Part shown: piece after piece, positions 8,647 through 16,724 of the stretch | Layout: every line of letters starts with the position of its first letter | How positions within the stretch are numbered: position 1 is the first letter of the stretch | Virus record (IMG/VR): IMGVR_UViG_3300021961_000033 | Location: 53,202 to 117,201 of that record | Direction: 5' to 3' (one strand) | From: a virus | DNA: 64,000 nucleotides | Notes under the pieces: generated by a model | What the model was told of the DNA's origin: nothing | What the model saw: the letters and a program-made list of their open reading frames with translations, nothing else | Databases searched by the model: none | Made by a program: the position numbers and the translations under genes

Positions 8647-8669
8647 AAAAAACCTCCCTTGCGGGAGGC
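8647..8669 (-). terminator. Rho-independent terminator after gp19
   Basis: On the minus strand CCTCCC-GCAA-GGGAGG is followed by TTTTTT: a 6-bp GC stem with a GNRA-type tetraloop and a U-tract, 26 bp after the gp19 stop. Confidence 0.9.
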
Positions 8670-8694
8670 TTAATGCGTAATGATTAATTAGTAA

Positions 8695-9312
8695 TTAACC
8701 TGTTACTGTTTGTCCTAGGTTTCTTGCAACTGTCGCACCTACACCATCACCAATTGGTGTTTGCACTGCGTTATCAAAACGTATACTTGCAGTAATAGTT
8801 ACTGGTTCGTTGCTTGCATAAGCAAGGGTGTTATAGTTAACATTCTGAAGGAAGCAACCATATAGTTCCCAAGTTTCTAGAACGTTGGCTGCACTTGCTC
8901 CATTACCACCATCAAGTATTTCGAATCTTGTAATAAATTTGTAGTCAATACCTGCTGCGGCACTGGCTTGTTCCATAACATCAAATTGCTTTTGAATCTG
9001 TTCACCAAGTAGTCTTGTTACACTACCATTTACATCATCGCGGAAATTGACTGTGCACATATCCCATACATGTTTGCCTGCTAGGTAAACACGGCTATTG
9101 TAAACTGGTATTTCCATTTCTTCAAATGTTACGCTAGGGCGAGTAATATCCATTACCTGCTTTGTTAATTCTGTACGTGGAGTAGACACGCCAAGATTTT
9201 CAAACATTGCACGGAAGCGATATTGGAGCTTAGGCATTAACAAGCCTTGTGCATTTGCTGACTGATCACTGTCTAAAGGTACAGTAAATTTTAATAGTGA
9301 TGAAACTGACAT
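8695..9312 (-). CDS. gp19: Tail tube protein gp19
   Basis: 205 aa, somewhat longer than T4 gp19 (163 aa). Hexamers stack inside the sheath and form the DNA channel. Recognisable features are the PKLQYRFRAMFENLGV start, the KQVMDITRPSVTFEEMEIPV strand pair, VWDMCTVNFRDDVNGSVT, and a late WELYGCFLQNVNYNTLAYAS beta segment. It lies directly downstream of sheath gp18, as in T4, and has its own late promoter, an AAGGAGG ribosome site and a terminator, fitting high-level expression. Confidence 0.95.
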   Translation of the reverse strand: MSVSSLLKFTVPLDSDQSANAQGLLMPKLQYRFRAMFENLGVSTPRTELTKQVMDITRPSVTFEEMEIPVYNSRVYLAGKHVWDMCTVNFRDDVNGSVTRLLGEQIQKQFDVMEQASAAAGIDYKFITRFEILDGGNGASAANVLETWELYGCFLQNVNYNTLAYASNEPVTITASIRFDNAVQTPIGDGVGATVARNLGQTVTG

Positions 9313-9335
9313 ATGTCTGCCTCCTTAATATAATA

Positions 9336-9344
9336 ATATTTATC
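9336..9344 (-). promoter_or_regulatory. T4-type late promoter element (gp19)
   Basis: Minus strand GATAAATAT, 24 bp before the gp19 ATG and upstream of a strong AAGGAGG. Confidence 0.65.
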
Positions 9345-9411
9345 TGAAAGTGGTCATGAAAAATGGGGCAAACTTTGAGTCTACCCCATAATTTCATGCT
9401 TTTCTTATGCC

Positions 9412-12400
9412 TTAAACAGCATTTGCACTGGCTACGTTGCCGCCTTCTATCTCGCCTGTATTCTTAAGTCTAATTGGAATGTAAATAAATTCCGCAGCCT
9501 TAACTGGTTCAATAGCAATGTCAACATATAGTTCGTTACGATCAATTCTTGTTGGTGTATTGTTTGTTTCATCACAAACTACCAAGTAATCGTAAATGCC
9601 ACGCTTTTGTACAAGATCATTCATTAACTGCTCAACTTGTTGTTTGAGTTCATCGCGTGTAATTTTGTCGTTTGGTTCAAACACAAAACCTATAGCAGTT
9701 GCCTGTAATTGTCTACGGAGATATGCTACAAGTCTTGCTACATTAATGCGGTCTAGTGCACTTGCTGTAGTTGCTCTAGTCTTGTTGCCGTAGTTTAGGA
9801 TTCCTGTTCCGTTAAAGAAAGTAATTGGGTTAACTTTATTGCTATAAAGTGTATCACGCAAACTTTCTCTAATGTTATCAACTACAAACTCGCCTGTTGC
9901 ACTATTAATGTAACCAATACTGCTTACATTGTCTACAAGGCCACGTCTGCTACCAGCTGGTGCTAACCATGGGAAGCTCTGATCATCACTTCTGCTAATA
10001 GCTCTTAGCATCATGTGACTTGCTGGAACTGTAATAGTATTACCACTTAGGTCATTTGTTTGGCCTGCTGGATAAAATACACCAAGATATGGATCAGCAG
10101 TTACTAAGCCGTCTTCTCCATCTCCGCCTGCATTACCAGCATTACTTGCCCAGTTTTGTATTGCGGTGCCTGTAGCAGCCAATCTCATGCTTGTATCAGC
10201 AACAACAAATGCTGTATTGCGTCTGTCATTGTTTAGGCTTACCATGTTGCTAATGAGCTCTGGATAACCTGGTGCTGCAATAATGTTGAAGTTTCTTGAG
10301 TCTTCTCTAAGCTCTTCACTACCGTCAATAGCTGCTTTCATTGCTGCTGTTACAACTTGGCGAACTGCTTTGCGGCCCATATATGCACTACCGTCGTTGC
10401 GGTTACCGCTTGCTGTTACCCATGCATCCTTTTCTGTTGGAAGTGTTGGGTAAAGTGTTGTATCGCTAAAGTTCGTTCTACTAAAGTAATTTTTGCGGAA
10501 CTGCTTAACATTGTAACTGCTTCTGCGTGTGTTGAAAAGTAGCATACCTCTTGGATATAATGTTGCGTCTGGTGCATCAATATCAACAGTATTGCTTGTT
10601 AGCAAACTCTTTGTTGTTGGAATAGTACCTGTTACAACATCAGTTGATGTGTCGCCCATAAAGCGAGCGTCAGCAAATAGTATACCATTTTCTGTTGTTT
10701 GATCTGTATTATCTATTAATACCCAACGATTTTCACCGCTTACTGTTTGGTAACGATAAAGTTTTGGATAGTTTTCTAAATCACTAGTGTCAAGCCACAA
10801 ATCACCAACTACTAGAGCAGTTTCATCGCTCTGTGTAGTAGGTTCAGATGCGCTAAAAATTACACCATCTGGACTTGTATTAGCTAGATTAAAGCCACGT
10901 GCATCATTGGTTACGTTTTGATAACCTTTCCAGTTACTACCGTCACTGATAAGGATGTCAGCCTCTGTGCCACCATGGTACCAGTATCTGTTGTCTGCTG
11001 GATCACTGCTTGGCTGAGTTGAGTTTGCAGTGTGTGTTGGAGCAACCCAGTTACTTAGGATAATGTTACTACTATTGCCTGCTCTTACTTGGCCTGTTGT
11101 GATGCCGGTTACAATGCCTGCATCTACTAATGGGGTACCACTTGTGTCTTTAAGAACAATTACACCACCAAGGGCATGTTTAATTTTTAAGTAACCATCA
11201 CTTGTAACTTCCGCACTAACATTAGCAACATTTGCGCCGTTAATGTCACTTGCCATATCTGCTAATGCAGTACCGCTAAGTGTAACTGTTACTGCGCTAG
11301 TTAATGCTGTACTGTTGGCTGCACTTGCCTGAATTGTAAATGATTCACTTGATGTTAATGGGTTTGCTGTATTAATATTACCAGTAACCTCTAGTTGACC
11401 AGTTGCATATCTACGGAAAAGTTTATATGTTACTGTGTCATTTTCAGTAACATCGTACTGAACATAAAATGCACCAACTGCAATAGCCTTGCCGCCTGTA
11501 GAATCTAAGTTTTTATTAGCTGTACGATCGTTTTCATAAAGTGAAACACTTTGAGATACAAATGCTGATGTTGTAGTACTATAAACACTTACATCAAAAG
11601 ATGCGCCTGTATTTGTTGCTGTTGTCTTAACCCAAACACTACCATTTGGACGTGGTACACTATCTGTAGTCTTCCATTCAGGAACACTATAATGTTGACT
11701 TTGTTGAACAAGTGGACATGCATATGTACCAGCAGTCATACCAGTATCAGTTAGGATAGTACCAGAACCATTAGCAAGAAGTATCTTACCATCTGTTGTG
11801 GAACCATCACTTGCTGCACTGCTTGTAGCATAAATTTCTATCTTGTTGCTTTGTACACCAGCTGTAACACCTGTAATTGCCTGTGTATTTATATCTGCTG
11901 CTAATTGTGTAACTGTTGTGCCTGTAAGAGTAACTGTTGTGCCGTTAATACTAATGCTGTTACCATTTGTTAATGTTGGGCTAGCCGCTGTACCTGCAAT
12001 AGTTGCATGTGAATTTTGCCAACTTGCACTACCAATTAAAACCCATGAATTACTACGGTTTTTGTAGTAGCCTGGATTGCTTGCATTAGTTGCGACAATA
12101 GCATAATCTCCGACAGCACCAATACTTGTCTTTGGAACGCCGCCTGTCAAATCACTTGTGCTTGTGATTACTGTAGGAACTTTATTAGTAAATGTTCCTG
12201 CTGTTTTGCTCCATTCAAAAATACCCCAGCGTGTGTCAGCGCCAGTGTCTAACCAAATTGTATTGCTGCTTGGAGTTCCTAGTGGTCTACTTGTTGAATT
12301 TGAAAGTTGAGCTAGGTCAATGTTTGCTCTTGTTACATAAGCTCTATTGCTTACACCAAGTAAACTATATGCAGCCATAAGGCCGTACTCGTTAATTTCA

Positions 12401-12660
12401 TAACCATGAATTGGTGTGCCTGCTGCGCTTTTGTAAAATAATGGATTACCGAATGTAGTAACCAAATCTCTTTGACTACTAATTAAGTATGTTTTGCCTG
12501 CGTTAGCGGCTGTTGTTCCAGCGGCAGTACCACTACCACTGCCTGCTGTTTTGTCCTGTGCTGTAGCTACTATAATTGCGGCAACTGTGCCGGCCTCGTT
12601 AGCAACATAGTTGCTTTCGTCAATTACTGTAACCTCTACGCCTGGAGATACTAATGCCAT
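9412..12660 (-). CDS. gp18: Tail sheath protein gp18, greatly enlarged
   Basis: 1082 aa versus 659 in T4. The contractile sheath core is clear at both ends: N-terminal MALVSPGVEVTVIDESNY and GYEINEYGLMAAYSLLGVSN; C-terminal INVARLVAYLRRQLQATAIG, FEPNDKITRDELKQQVEQL and the handshake strand IAIEPVKAAEFIYIPI. The extra length is a large internal insertion (about residues 130-650) of beta-rich modules. Two copies of a hook-like unit occur (ISINGTTVTLTGTTVTQLAA and VTVTLSGTALADMASDING), plus sugar-adhesin-like blocks such as GDLWLDTSDLENYPKLYRYQ. In T4 the variable sheath domains point outward, so the insertion probably decorates the tail surface. Confidence 0.95.
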   Translation of the reverse strand: MALVSPGVEVTVIDESNYVANEAGTVAAIIVATAQDKTAGSGSGTAAGTTAANAGKTYLISSQRDLVTTFGNPLFYKSAAGTPIHGYEINEYGLMAAYSLLGVSNRAYVTRANIDLAQLSNSTSRPLGTPSSNTIWLDTGADTRWGIFEWSKTAGTFTNKVPTVITSTSDLTGGVPKTSIGAVGDYAIVATNASNPGYYKNRSNSWVLIGSASWQNSHATIAGTAASPTLTNGNSISINGTTVTLTGTTVTQLAADINTQAITGVTAGVQSNKIEIYATSSAASDGSTTDGKILLANGSGTILTDTGMTAGTYACPLVQQSQHYSVPEWKTTDSVPRPNGSVWVKTTATNTGASFDVSVYSTTTSAFVSQSVSLYENDRTANKNLDSTGGKAIAVGAFYVQYDVTENDTVTYKLFRRYATGQLEVTGNINTANPLTSSESFTIQASAANSTALTSAVTVTLSGTALADMASDINGANVANVSAEVTSDGYLKIKHALGGVIVLKDTSGTPLVDAGIVTGITTGQVRAGNSSNIILSNWVAPTHTANSTQPSSDPADNRYWYHGGTEADILISDGSNWKGYQNVTNDARGFNLANTSPDGVIFSASEPTTQSDETALVVGDLWLDTSDLENYPKLYRYQTVSGENRWVLIDNTDQTTENGILFADARFMGDTSTDVVTGTIPTTKSLLTSNTVDIDAPDATLYPRGMLLFNTRRSSYNVKQFRKNYFSRTNFSDTTLYPTLPTEKDAWVTASGNRNDGSAYMGRKAVRQVVTAAMKAAIDGSEELREDSRNFNIIAAPGYPELISNMVSLNNDRRNTAFVVADTSMRLAATGTAIQNWASNAGNAGGDGEDGLVTADPYLGVFYPAGQTNDLSGNTITVPASHMMLRAISRSDDQSFPWLAPAGSRRGLVDNVSSIGYINSATGEFVVDNIRESLRDTLYSNKVNPITFFNGTGILNYGNKTRATTASALDRINVARLVAYLRRQLQATAIGFVFEPNDKITRDELKQQVEQLMNDLVQKRGIYDYLVVCDETNNTPTRIDRNELYVDIAIEPVKAAEFIYIPIRLKNTGEIEGGNVASANAV

Positions 12661-12691
12661 GTTTTATTCCTTTGCAAAGAATTTCTTTATA

Positions 12692-12701
12692 GTATTTATT
12701 A
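12692..12701 (-). promoter_or_regulatory. T4-type late promoter element (gp18)
   Basis: Minus strand TAATAAATAC, 31 bp before the gp18 ATG; AAGGA follows as a ribosome site. Confidence 0.65.
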
Positions 12702-12747
12702 TAATGCAGTAGAAACACTGGTATTAGGACATCCCTTTAAAGGTTCA

Positions 12748-12757
12748 TTAATAAATA
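12748..12757 (+). promoter_or_regulatory. Late promoter element giving a near-leaderless start
   Basis: Plus strand TTAATAAATA, four bases before the ATG at 12762 and with no Shine-Dalgarno. With T4 spacing the transcript starts at or within the initiation codon. It is divergent from the gp18 late promoter about 50 bp away. Confidence 0.5.
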
Positions 12758-12761
12758 GCAT

Positions 12762-13103
12762 ATGAGGCCTGTATGTAATAACTGCAAAATCAATCCTAGA
12801 GCAGTAAATTATCACCTAAAGGGAAAAGTTTACTATAGGAAATTATGTGAAAGTTGTCACAAAATTGCAGCAAAGAAAAAATTACATACACAGTCTAGAT
12901 GGCAACTAGCAGGTTATAAAAAGAAGACTACTTGTGAGAAGTGTGGGTTTAAGCCTATAATGTCGGAGCAACTAACTGTTTACAGCATAGACAGAAATCA
13001 ACAGCACATAAATGTAAAAAATTTACGCACTGTTTGTCTTAATTGTAATTATGAACTATCTAGGACTGGTTGGACGCAAGGAGATCTTGAAGAAGATCTG
13101 TAA
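12762..13103 (+). CDS. Double zinc-ribbon, HNH-like small protein
   Basis: 113 aa with four CxxC pairs: C5/C8, C29/C32, C58/C61 and C92/C95, enough for two zinc sites. The C-terminal half (TCEKCGFKP ... VYSIDRNQQHINVKNLRTVC) follows the layout of HNH endonucleases, where an HHID-N-N-NL-C-C pattern is usual, but the catalytic histidine position reads SID, so activity may be lost. The protein is strongly basic (YKKKTTC, AAKKKL) and probably binds nucleic acid. It is a lone plus-strand gene between gp18 and dNMP kinase, and its 3' end overlaps dNMP kinase convergently by 44 bp. Confidence 0.85.
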   Translation: MRPVCNNCKINPRAVNYHLKGKVYYRKLCESCHKIAAKKKLHTQSRWQLAGYKKKTTCEKCGFKPIMSEQLTVYSIDRNQQHINVKNLRTVCLNCNYELSRTGWTQGDLEEDL

Positions 13104-13680
13104 CTGTTTCTTGTAAGTCTTCTAGTGTACTATCATTAGTAATAAGATAGTTGGGTGTAATACTGCACCAACTATACTCACTGGCATGTACTTCTGGATA
13201 AACTTGGGGCATACTAGCAGGATCACGCTCTGCTAACCTAAACCATTCTGGGTCAACGCCTCGTTTCACTCGTACAACTACACCGCCCTGTCTACGAATC
13301 ATGTTTATTTCATTAGGAAACCGTGCATCTGTGATTACAACATCATGCTTTGCATCACGTAACCTGGCTTCCATACTGAGTATCCAGGTGTCCTGATGGA
13401 AATGATTGCGAAATACTTCTGTGCCCAAAAGTTGTAGTGCTAAACGAGGACTAAAATCTGGAATATTTAATCGTTCAGACCACCATGGATCTACAACTTC
13501 ACGCCACACTCTACTTTCTGAAGTTGCTCCTTCTAGTAGTTCTCTATCCCAATTAAAAATACTTGCGGCTGCATCTTTTAGCGGCGATGCAAAACTAGCC
13601 TGCACAAATCCACGCTCTATAAGCATATCGCCTACAGTGCCTTTTCCTGAACTAATAAGTCCTACAAGTCCTATAATCAT
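13060..13680 (-). CDS. gp1: Deoxynucleoside monophosphate kinase (T4 gp1-like)
   Basis: 206 aa. The P-loop is GLVGLISSGKGT (residues 4-15), followed by FASPLKDAAASIFNWDRELL, LALQLLGTEVFRNHFHQDTW and VVITDARFPNEINMIRRQGG, the pattern of T4 dNMP kinase. It phosphorylates dNMPs to dNDPs, supplying precursors for phage DNA synthesis. It is the only nucleotide-metabolism enzyme among the tail genes here, apart from the Nudix hydrolase. Its 3' end overlaps the convergent zinc-ribbon gene. Confidence 0.92.
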   Translation of the reverse strand: MIIGLVGLISSGKGTVGDMLIERGFVQASFASPLKDAAASIFNWDRELLEGATSESRVWREVVDPWWSERLNIPDFSPRLALQLLGTEVFRNHFHQDTWILSMEARLRDAKHDVVITDARFPNEINMIRRQGGVVVRVKRGVDPEWFRLAERDPASMPQVYPEVHASEYSWCSITPNYLITNDSTLEDLQETVTDLLQDLLASNQS

Positions 13681-13707
13681 GTCTATATTATAACAAGTTT
13701 GTGTGTA

Positions 13708-14466
13708 TTAGCCAATAATAAATGATAGTGGATCTGAACCGTCTACGAAGTTCTTTAGTTCTTCTTCTAACACCTGCATTTCGCCCTGGGCTTCTGCTTT
13801 AAGTGTGTCACCATTTAGGCTTGTACCACCTTGTGGACCAGCAATAGTGCTAAACTTACTACGAGCTTCACCTAGTGTATACTTGGCCATTGCAAGGCTA
13901 TAATCTTTAATCCAGGGCTTTACATAACTGTCTTGCAGTAGTCTCTGTTCTGGTCTTGTATTATAAACCCAAAGCACGACTTGCTCGCCACTTGCATTGA
14001 ATTTACGCAAAAGTGTAAGAGTTTTTGTTACGTGGTTCCAGTCAAAATTAACAAACCCACCAAACAATCTTGCACTAAGTTCCTGGTACTGGTAGTACAT
14101 TTCGTAGGTTGCTTGGCCGCCAACACGTCCTGCTTGTAACAGATAGGTGTTAACGAAGGCTGCTTCAAAAGGTTCAAACTGTGTACCAGTATCGCTTGTT
14201 CCACTGCCTACACTACGGCGGAAAACTTGTCTAACCTCTTGTATTTCATCTGGTAGTACATACTCTTGCTGATCTTCTACTAGACCTAAAAATACATAAC
14301 TACTTTCAGTACTCGCCATTGCTCTTTGACGATAACGCTCAACTGCCTTGTTTATGCACATATTATAGTGTGCAGGATCCAGTTCTACATCAACCATATC
14401 GCCACCTAAGCGTAGGTAAATGTAGTCTTGAATGTCTTTGCGTAGAGTAGTTAAGTCTGTTGCCAT
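13708..14466 (-). CDS. gp13: Neck protein gp13
   Basis: 252 aa. The N-terminal TTLRKDIQDYIYLRLGGDMVD followed by YNMCINKAVERYRQRA, and the C-terminal WIKDYSLAMAKYTLGEARSK with IAGPQGGTSLNGDTLKAEA, match the gp13 neck family of T4-like marine phages. gp13 and gp14 close the portal vertex and form the docking site for the tail. gp14 and gp15 lie about 2 kb away on the opposite strand, so the T4 order 13-14-15 has been split by an inversion-like rearrangement. It has its own late promoter and AAGGA ribosome site. Confidence 0.85.
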   Translation of the reverse strand: MATDLTTLRKDIQDYIYLRLGGDMVDVELDPAHYNMCINKAVERYRQRAMASTESSYVFLGLVEDQQEYVLPDEIQEVRQVFRRSVGSGTSDTGTQFEPFEAAFVNTYLLQAGRVGGQATYEMYYQYQELSARLFGGFVNFDWNHVTKTLTLLRKFNASGEQVVLWVYNTRPEQRLLQDSYVKPWIKDYSLAMAKYTLGEARSKFSTIAGPQGGTSLNGDTLKAEAQGEMQVLEEELKNFVDGSDPLSFIIG

Positions 14467-14483
14467 ACGAGTTTCCTTATCAT

Positions 14484-14493
14484 GTATTTATTA
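14484..14493 (-). promoter_or_regulatory. T4-type late promoter element (gp13)
   Basis: Minus strand TAATAAATAC, 17 bp before the gp13 ATG; it overlaps the stop codon of the upstream gene. Confidence 0.6.
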
Positions 14494-15633
14494 GGAAACC
14501 TTTAGCAGTACTGTATGTTCGTTAAACCTACCATTCATTTTAGTTTCAGTAGCCTTGATATTTTCTAAGAACTTTCTTAATGCTACTTTACCGCTACCCA
14601 TAAACTCTTTGAGTTGTTCTTCAGGTTTGCGTAGTGTCTTTTGTACACTCTCCTCTTCATTAAAGCCGACGAGTGTAGTCCCTTTAACACTAAACCCGCT
14701 GCCTTCTCTAGCAAGACCAGTAGGGTCAATGTTTTGTGCTACATACTTGCCTAACTTACGAGTTTTTACATTAAAAATCCAAAGCTCACTTGCACCTATA
14801 ATTTGTATGGGATCCAGGCTAACGATCTTATATCGTGCATCGTCCTTTTTAAGTTTAAGTTTTGCTACTTGTTTGTCTGCACTCTTGAGCCTTGGCTTAC
14901 GAGTGGCTCTTGAAACCCTTTTAAGATTAGCATAAGCGTCTAAGTCACTAAACAGACTTTCATAAAACTTTATTATCTGTTTAATTTCTGCTTTGCTATA
15001 GTGTGAGTATCCTTCTTTAAGATCCTCTGGACAGTCTTTTTCCGTTAAGGCCTGATACTCTGCTGCTACGGGCTCATAAAAACTGCGAATTTTGTTTATG
15101 TGTGCTTGAGCAACATTATTGCTCTTTAGGTAATCAAATAGTTTAGGAACGGTACTCGAGGGTTGTTCGTCCACCCAGGATTCTATTTCAGCAATAATAT
15201 TTTCTAATTGTTCTGCCATGCGTTCCTGAATACTTGGCTTGTAAACTTGAGCCTTAACCTTTTCTACTTTTACTTTTTCTACAACAACATTCTTACCTGA
15301 TTCAACCAGATTAGCAAACCTAGTATTGATCCAATCCACTGTTTCTTCTGGCACTGGATCAACATTTTCAAGTTGAGAGTAATAACAATAAGAAGCAATA
15401 TTACTGCTTACAAATTTGTAATCAGGATTGCTAAGAATAGATTGTGCTGTTTTCTTATCAAACTTTTTTCTAATATAAGTTTTTATAATTGGAGCATATT
15501 CTTTGTTATCAACATATATGTGAGCAATTTGTTGAAACTTACGGAAACCTCGTGCTGTATCAATGGCAGCAAACCCACTTTTAACCCTCCTAGGAGCAGT
15601 GGTCTTTTTACGCTTCTTTGTTGCTAGCGCCAT
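14491..15633 (-). CDS. Unknown basic 380-aa protein
   Basis: The N-terminus is very basic (ALATKKRKKTTAPRRVKSG). A helical middle carries YVDNKEYAPIIKTYIRKKFD and SIQERMAEQLENIIAEIESW. The C-terminal third is a beta-rich block (YKIVSLDPIQIIGASELWIF, then NVKTRKLGKYVAQ) ending in a helical region. The Lys/Arg patches suggest nucleic-acid contact. It is preceded by a 57-aa gene overlapping its start by 26 bp. I do not recognise the family and assign no function. Confidence 0.8.
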   Translation of the reverse strand: MALATKKRKKTTAPRRVKSGFAAIDTARGFRKFQQIAHIYVDNKEYAPIIKTYIRKKFDKKTAQSILSNPDYKFVSSNIASYCYYSQLENVDPVPEETVDWINTRFANLVESGKNVVVEKVKVEKVKAQVYKPSIQERMAEQLENIIAEIESWVDEQPSSTVPKLFDYLKSNNVAQAHINKIRSFYEPVAAEYQALTEKDCPEDLKEGYSHYSKAEIKQIIKFYESLFSDLDAYANLKRVSRATRKPRLKSADKQVAKLKLKKDDARYKIVSLDPIQIIGASELWIFNVKTRKLGKYVAQNIDPTGLAREGSGFSVKGTTLVGFNEEESVQKTLRKPEEQLKEFMGSGKVALRKFLENIKATETKMNGRFNEHTVLLKVS

Positions 15634-15781
15634 AGTATTCCTCCATGCCTTTAACTAGGCTAATTACATCAGCAGTGTCTAAGTTATCTATAGACTCATT
15701 TGCAACAGTCTCAACCCATTCACGCTGGAATTGTGACAAGGATAACAATTTTCCTGGCTGGGTGTCAAATACATTTGACAT
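15608..15781 (-). CDS. Mini-protein, 57 aa
   Basis: Read by hand from ATG 15781 to TAA 15608: MSNVFDTQPGKLLSLSQFQR, then EWVETVANESIDNLDTADVI and SLVKGMEEYYGASNKEA. A very good ribosome site, GGAGG, lies 8 bp upstream. It overlaps the start of the 380-aa gene by 26 bp, which argues for coupled translation. Soluble and acidic; no family recognised. Confidence 0.7.
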   Translation of the reverse strand: MSNVFDTQPGKLLSLSQFQREWVETVANESIDNLDTADVISLVKGMEEYYGASNKEA

Positions 15782-15792
15782 TATTTACCCTC

Positions 15793-16023
15793 CTATACAG
15801 CAAATTCTAATTGAACTGCTGTATCAACTGGGAACTCTGCTTCAATTATGTCTGCGATGTCATTGAAAGCTTCATAGAAATCTGTAGTGCTTCTAAAGAA
15901 ATCAATGAGGTCCGTGTAGCAATCAGCATCTACGAAGTTCCAGTTAATGCTACCATCAGCATTGCGGTTTTCTTCGAGCTCGATGGCGTTACGCATTTTG
16001 CTTTCTAATATGGAGTAAATCAT
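15793..16023 (-). CDS. Acidic mini-protein, 76 aa
   Basis: MIYSILESKMRNAIELEENR, then a helical acidic remainder (DCYTDLIDFFRSTTDFYEAF). AAGGA is 8 bp or so upstream. It is the first gene behind a sigma70-like promoter at 16053-16080, so it is probably expressed early. Size, charge and early control fit a host-takeover or regulatory peptide, but nothing in the sequence proves that. Confidence 0.7.
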   Translation of the reverse strand: MIYSILESKMRNAIELEENRNADGSINWNFVDADCYTDLIDFFRSTTDFYEAFNDIADIIEAEFPVDTAVQLEFAV

Positions 16024-16052
16024 CGCTTGGTCCTTGTTGTTTAACTATACAT

Positions 16053-16080
16053 AAGATAACACAAATATACAGATTGTCAA
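16053..16080 (-). promoter_or_regulatory. Sigma70-like early promoter
   Basis: Minus strand TTGACA (16075-16080), 16-bp spacer, TATCTT (16053-16058). About 30 of 40 positions match the promoter at 16657-16684, including the downstream TATAGTTAA, which implies duplication or selection for the same regulator. Confidence 0.7.
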
Positions 16081-16084
16081 CCGA

Positions 16085-16249
16085 TTATGCAAAGAACCAA
16101 ATTAATAATGCAACAGCGCATACATATGGGGCATATTTCCAACCCAATCTAAATGCACCACCTATAACTGCTAAAACAACACCTATGCTAACACCAATAA
16201 CAGCCAGTATTTGTATAGCATCCCAGGCTAAACTAAAATCACCGCCCAT
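16085..16249 (-). CDS. Mini membrane protein, 54 aa
   Basis: Read by hand from ATG 16249 to TAA 16085: MGGDFSLAWDAIQILAVIGV, then SIGVVLAVIGG, FRLGWKYAPYVCAVALLIWF and FA. Two hydrophobic helices separated by a short basic-aromatic loop. It overlaps the end of the SWIM-finger gene by 11 bp, so it is probably the last gene of that mini-operon. Function unknown; small early membrane proteins are often superinfection or lysis factors, which is only a possibility here. Confidence 0.65.
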   Translation of the reverse strand: MGGDFSLAWDAIQILAVIGVSIGVVLAVIGGAFRLGWKYAPYVCAVALLIWFFA

Positions 16250-16430
16250 CTTCAAACCTCGCTTCTACACTCTTAATGTGTTTGCATTTGGTCCGTGCAA
16301 CACAGTTGCAATGAAATCCACCATCAAACATTATGACAGTGTAGACATCACCCTTGCTGCCTATTACAGGCCATTGCACACCCACAAATGGGTGTCCTTT
16401 TGTATTCACTATTTCGCTAGAATGAGCCAT
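16239..16430 (-). CDS. SWIM-type zinc-finger mini-protein
   Basis: 63 aa. The C-terminal half contains CNCVARTKCKHI, i.e. C41-x-C43-x5-C49-x-H51, the CxCx(n)CxH signature of SWIM fingers. SWIM domains are zinc-binding modules that bind DNA or protein. The N-terminal part (HPFVGVQWPVIGSKGDVYTV) is a beta hairpin-like lead-in, as in other SWIM proteins. Its ATG overlaps the stop of the 65-aa gene (TAATG). Under the early-type promoter at 16657 it may be an early nucleic-acid-binding regulator. Confidence 0.75.
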   Translation of the reverse strand: MAHSSEIVNTKGHPFVGVQWPVIGSKGDVYTVIMFDGGFHCNCVARTKCKHIKSVEARFEDGR

Positions 16431-16627
16431 TACGCAGACTTTGCTTTGAGCATTGTTTCCATGTAACCTTTGGTAAAGTTGGGGAAGTCACCAACAATAG
16501 TGCCTGGAATCTTATGGAAGAAGTGCTCTGGGTTAGCAACATAATCGTTGAGCAATTCCAAGTCTACACCATATTTTGCAATTTCTGTTGTAGCAGCAAT
16601 TACACCATCTTCGTATGTCATTGTCAT
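16430..16627 (-). CDS. Mini-protein, 65 aa
   Basis: MTMTYEDGVIAATTEIAKYG, then VDLELLNDYVANPEHFFHKI and a short C-terminal helix. Soluble, no cysteines. First gene of the three-gene unit (this, SWIM finger, mini membrane protein) directly after the sigma70-like promoter. The ribosome site is a purine-rich AGAGAGAG. Family not recognised. Confidence 0.7.
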   Translation of the reverse strand: MTMTYEDGVIAATTEIAKYGVDLELLNDYVANPEHFFHKIPGTIVGDFPNFTKGYMETMLKAKSA

Positions 16628-16656
16628 TGCTCTCTCTGTTTTCTTTAACTATATCT

Positions 16657-16684
16657 ATAATAACACAGATACCCAGACAGTCAA
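16657..16684 (-). promoter_or_regulatory. Sigma70-like early promoter
   Basis: Minus strand TTGACT (16679-16684), 16-bp spacer, TATTAT (16657-16662), followed by ATATAGTTAA. Near-duplicate of the promoter at 16053-16080. Confidence 0.7.
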
Positions 16685-16695
16685 CCAGAAAAACA

Positions 16696-16704
16696 ACTAA
16701 ATAC
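16696..16704 (+). promoter_or_regulatory. T4-type late promoter element (gp14 operon)
   Basis: Plus strand ACTAAATAC, 20 bp before the gp14 ATG; TAGGAG is the ribosome site. It is divergent from the early promoter ending at 16684. Confidence 0.55.
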
Positions 16705-16724
16705 TATAACTGTAGGAGTTTTCT

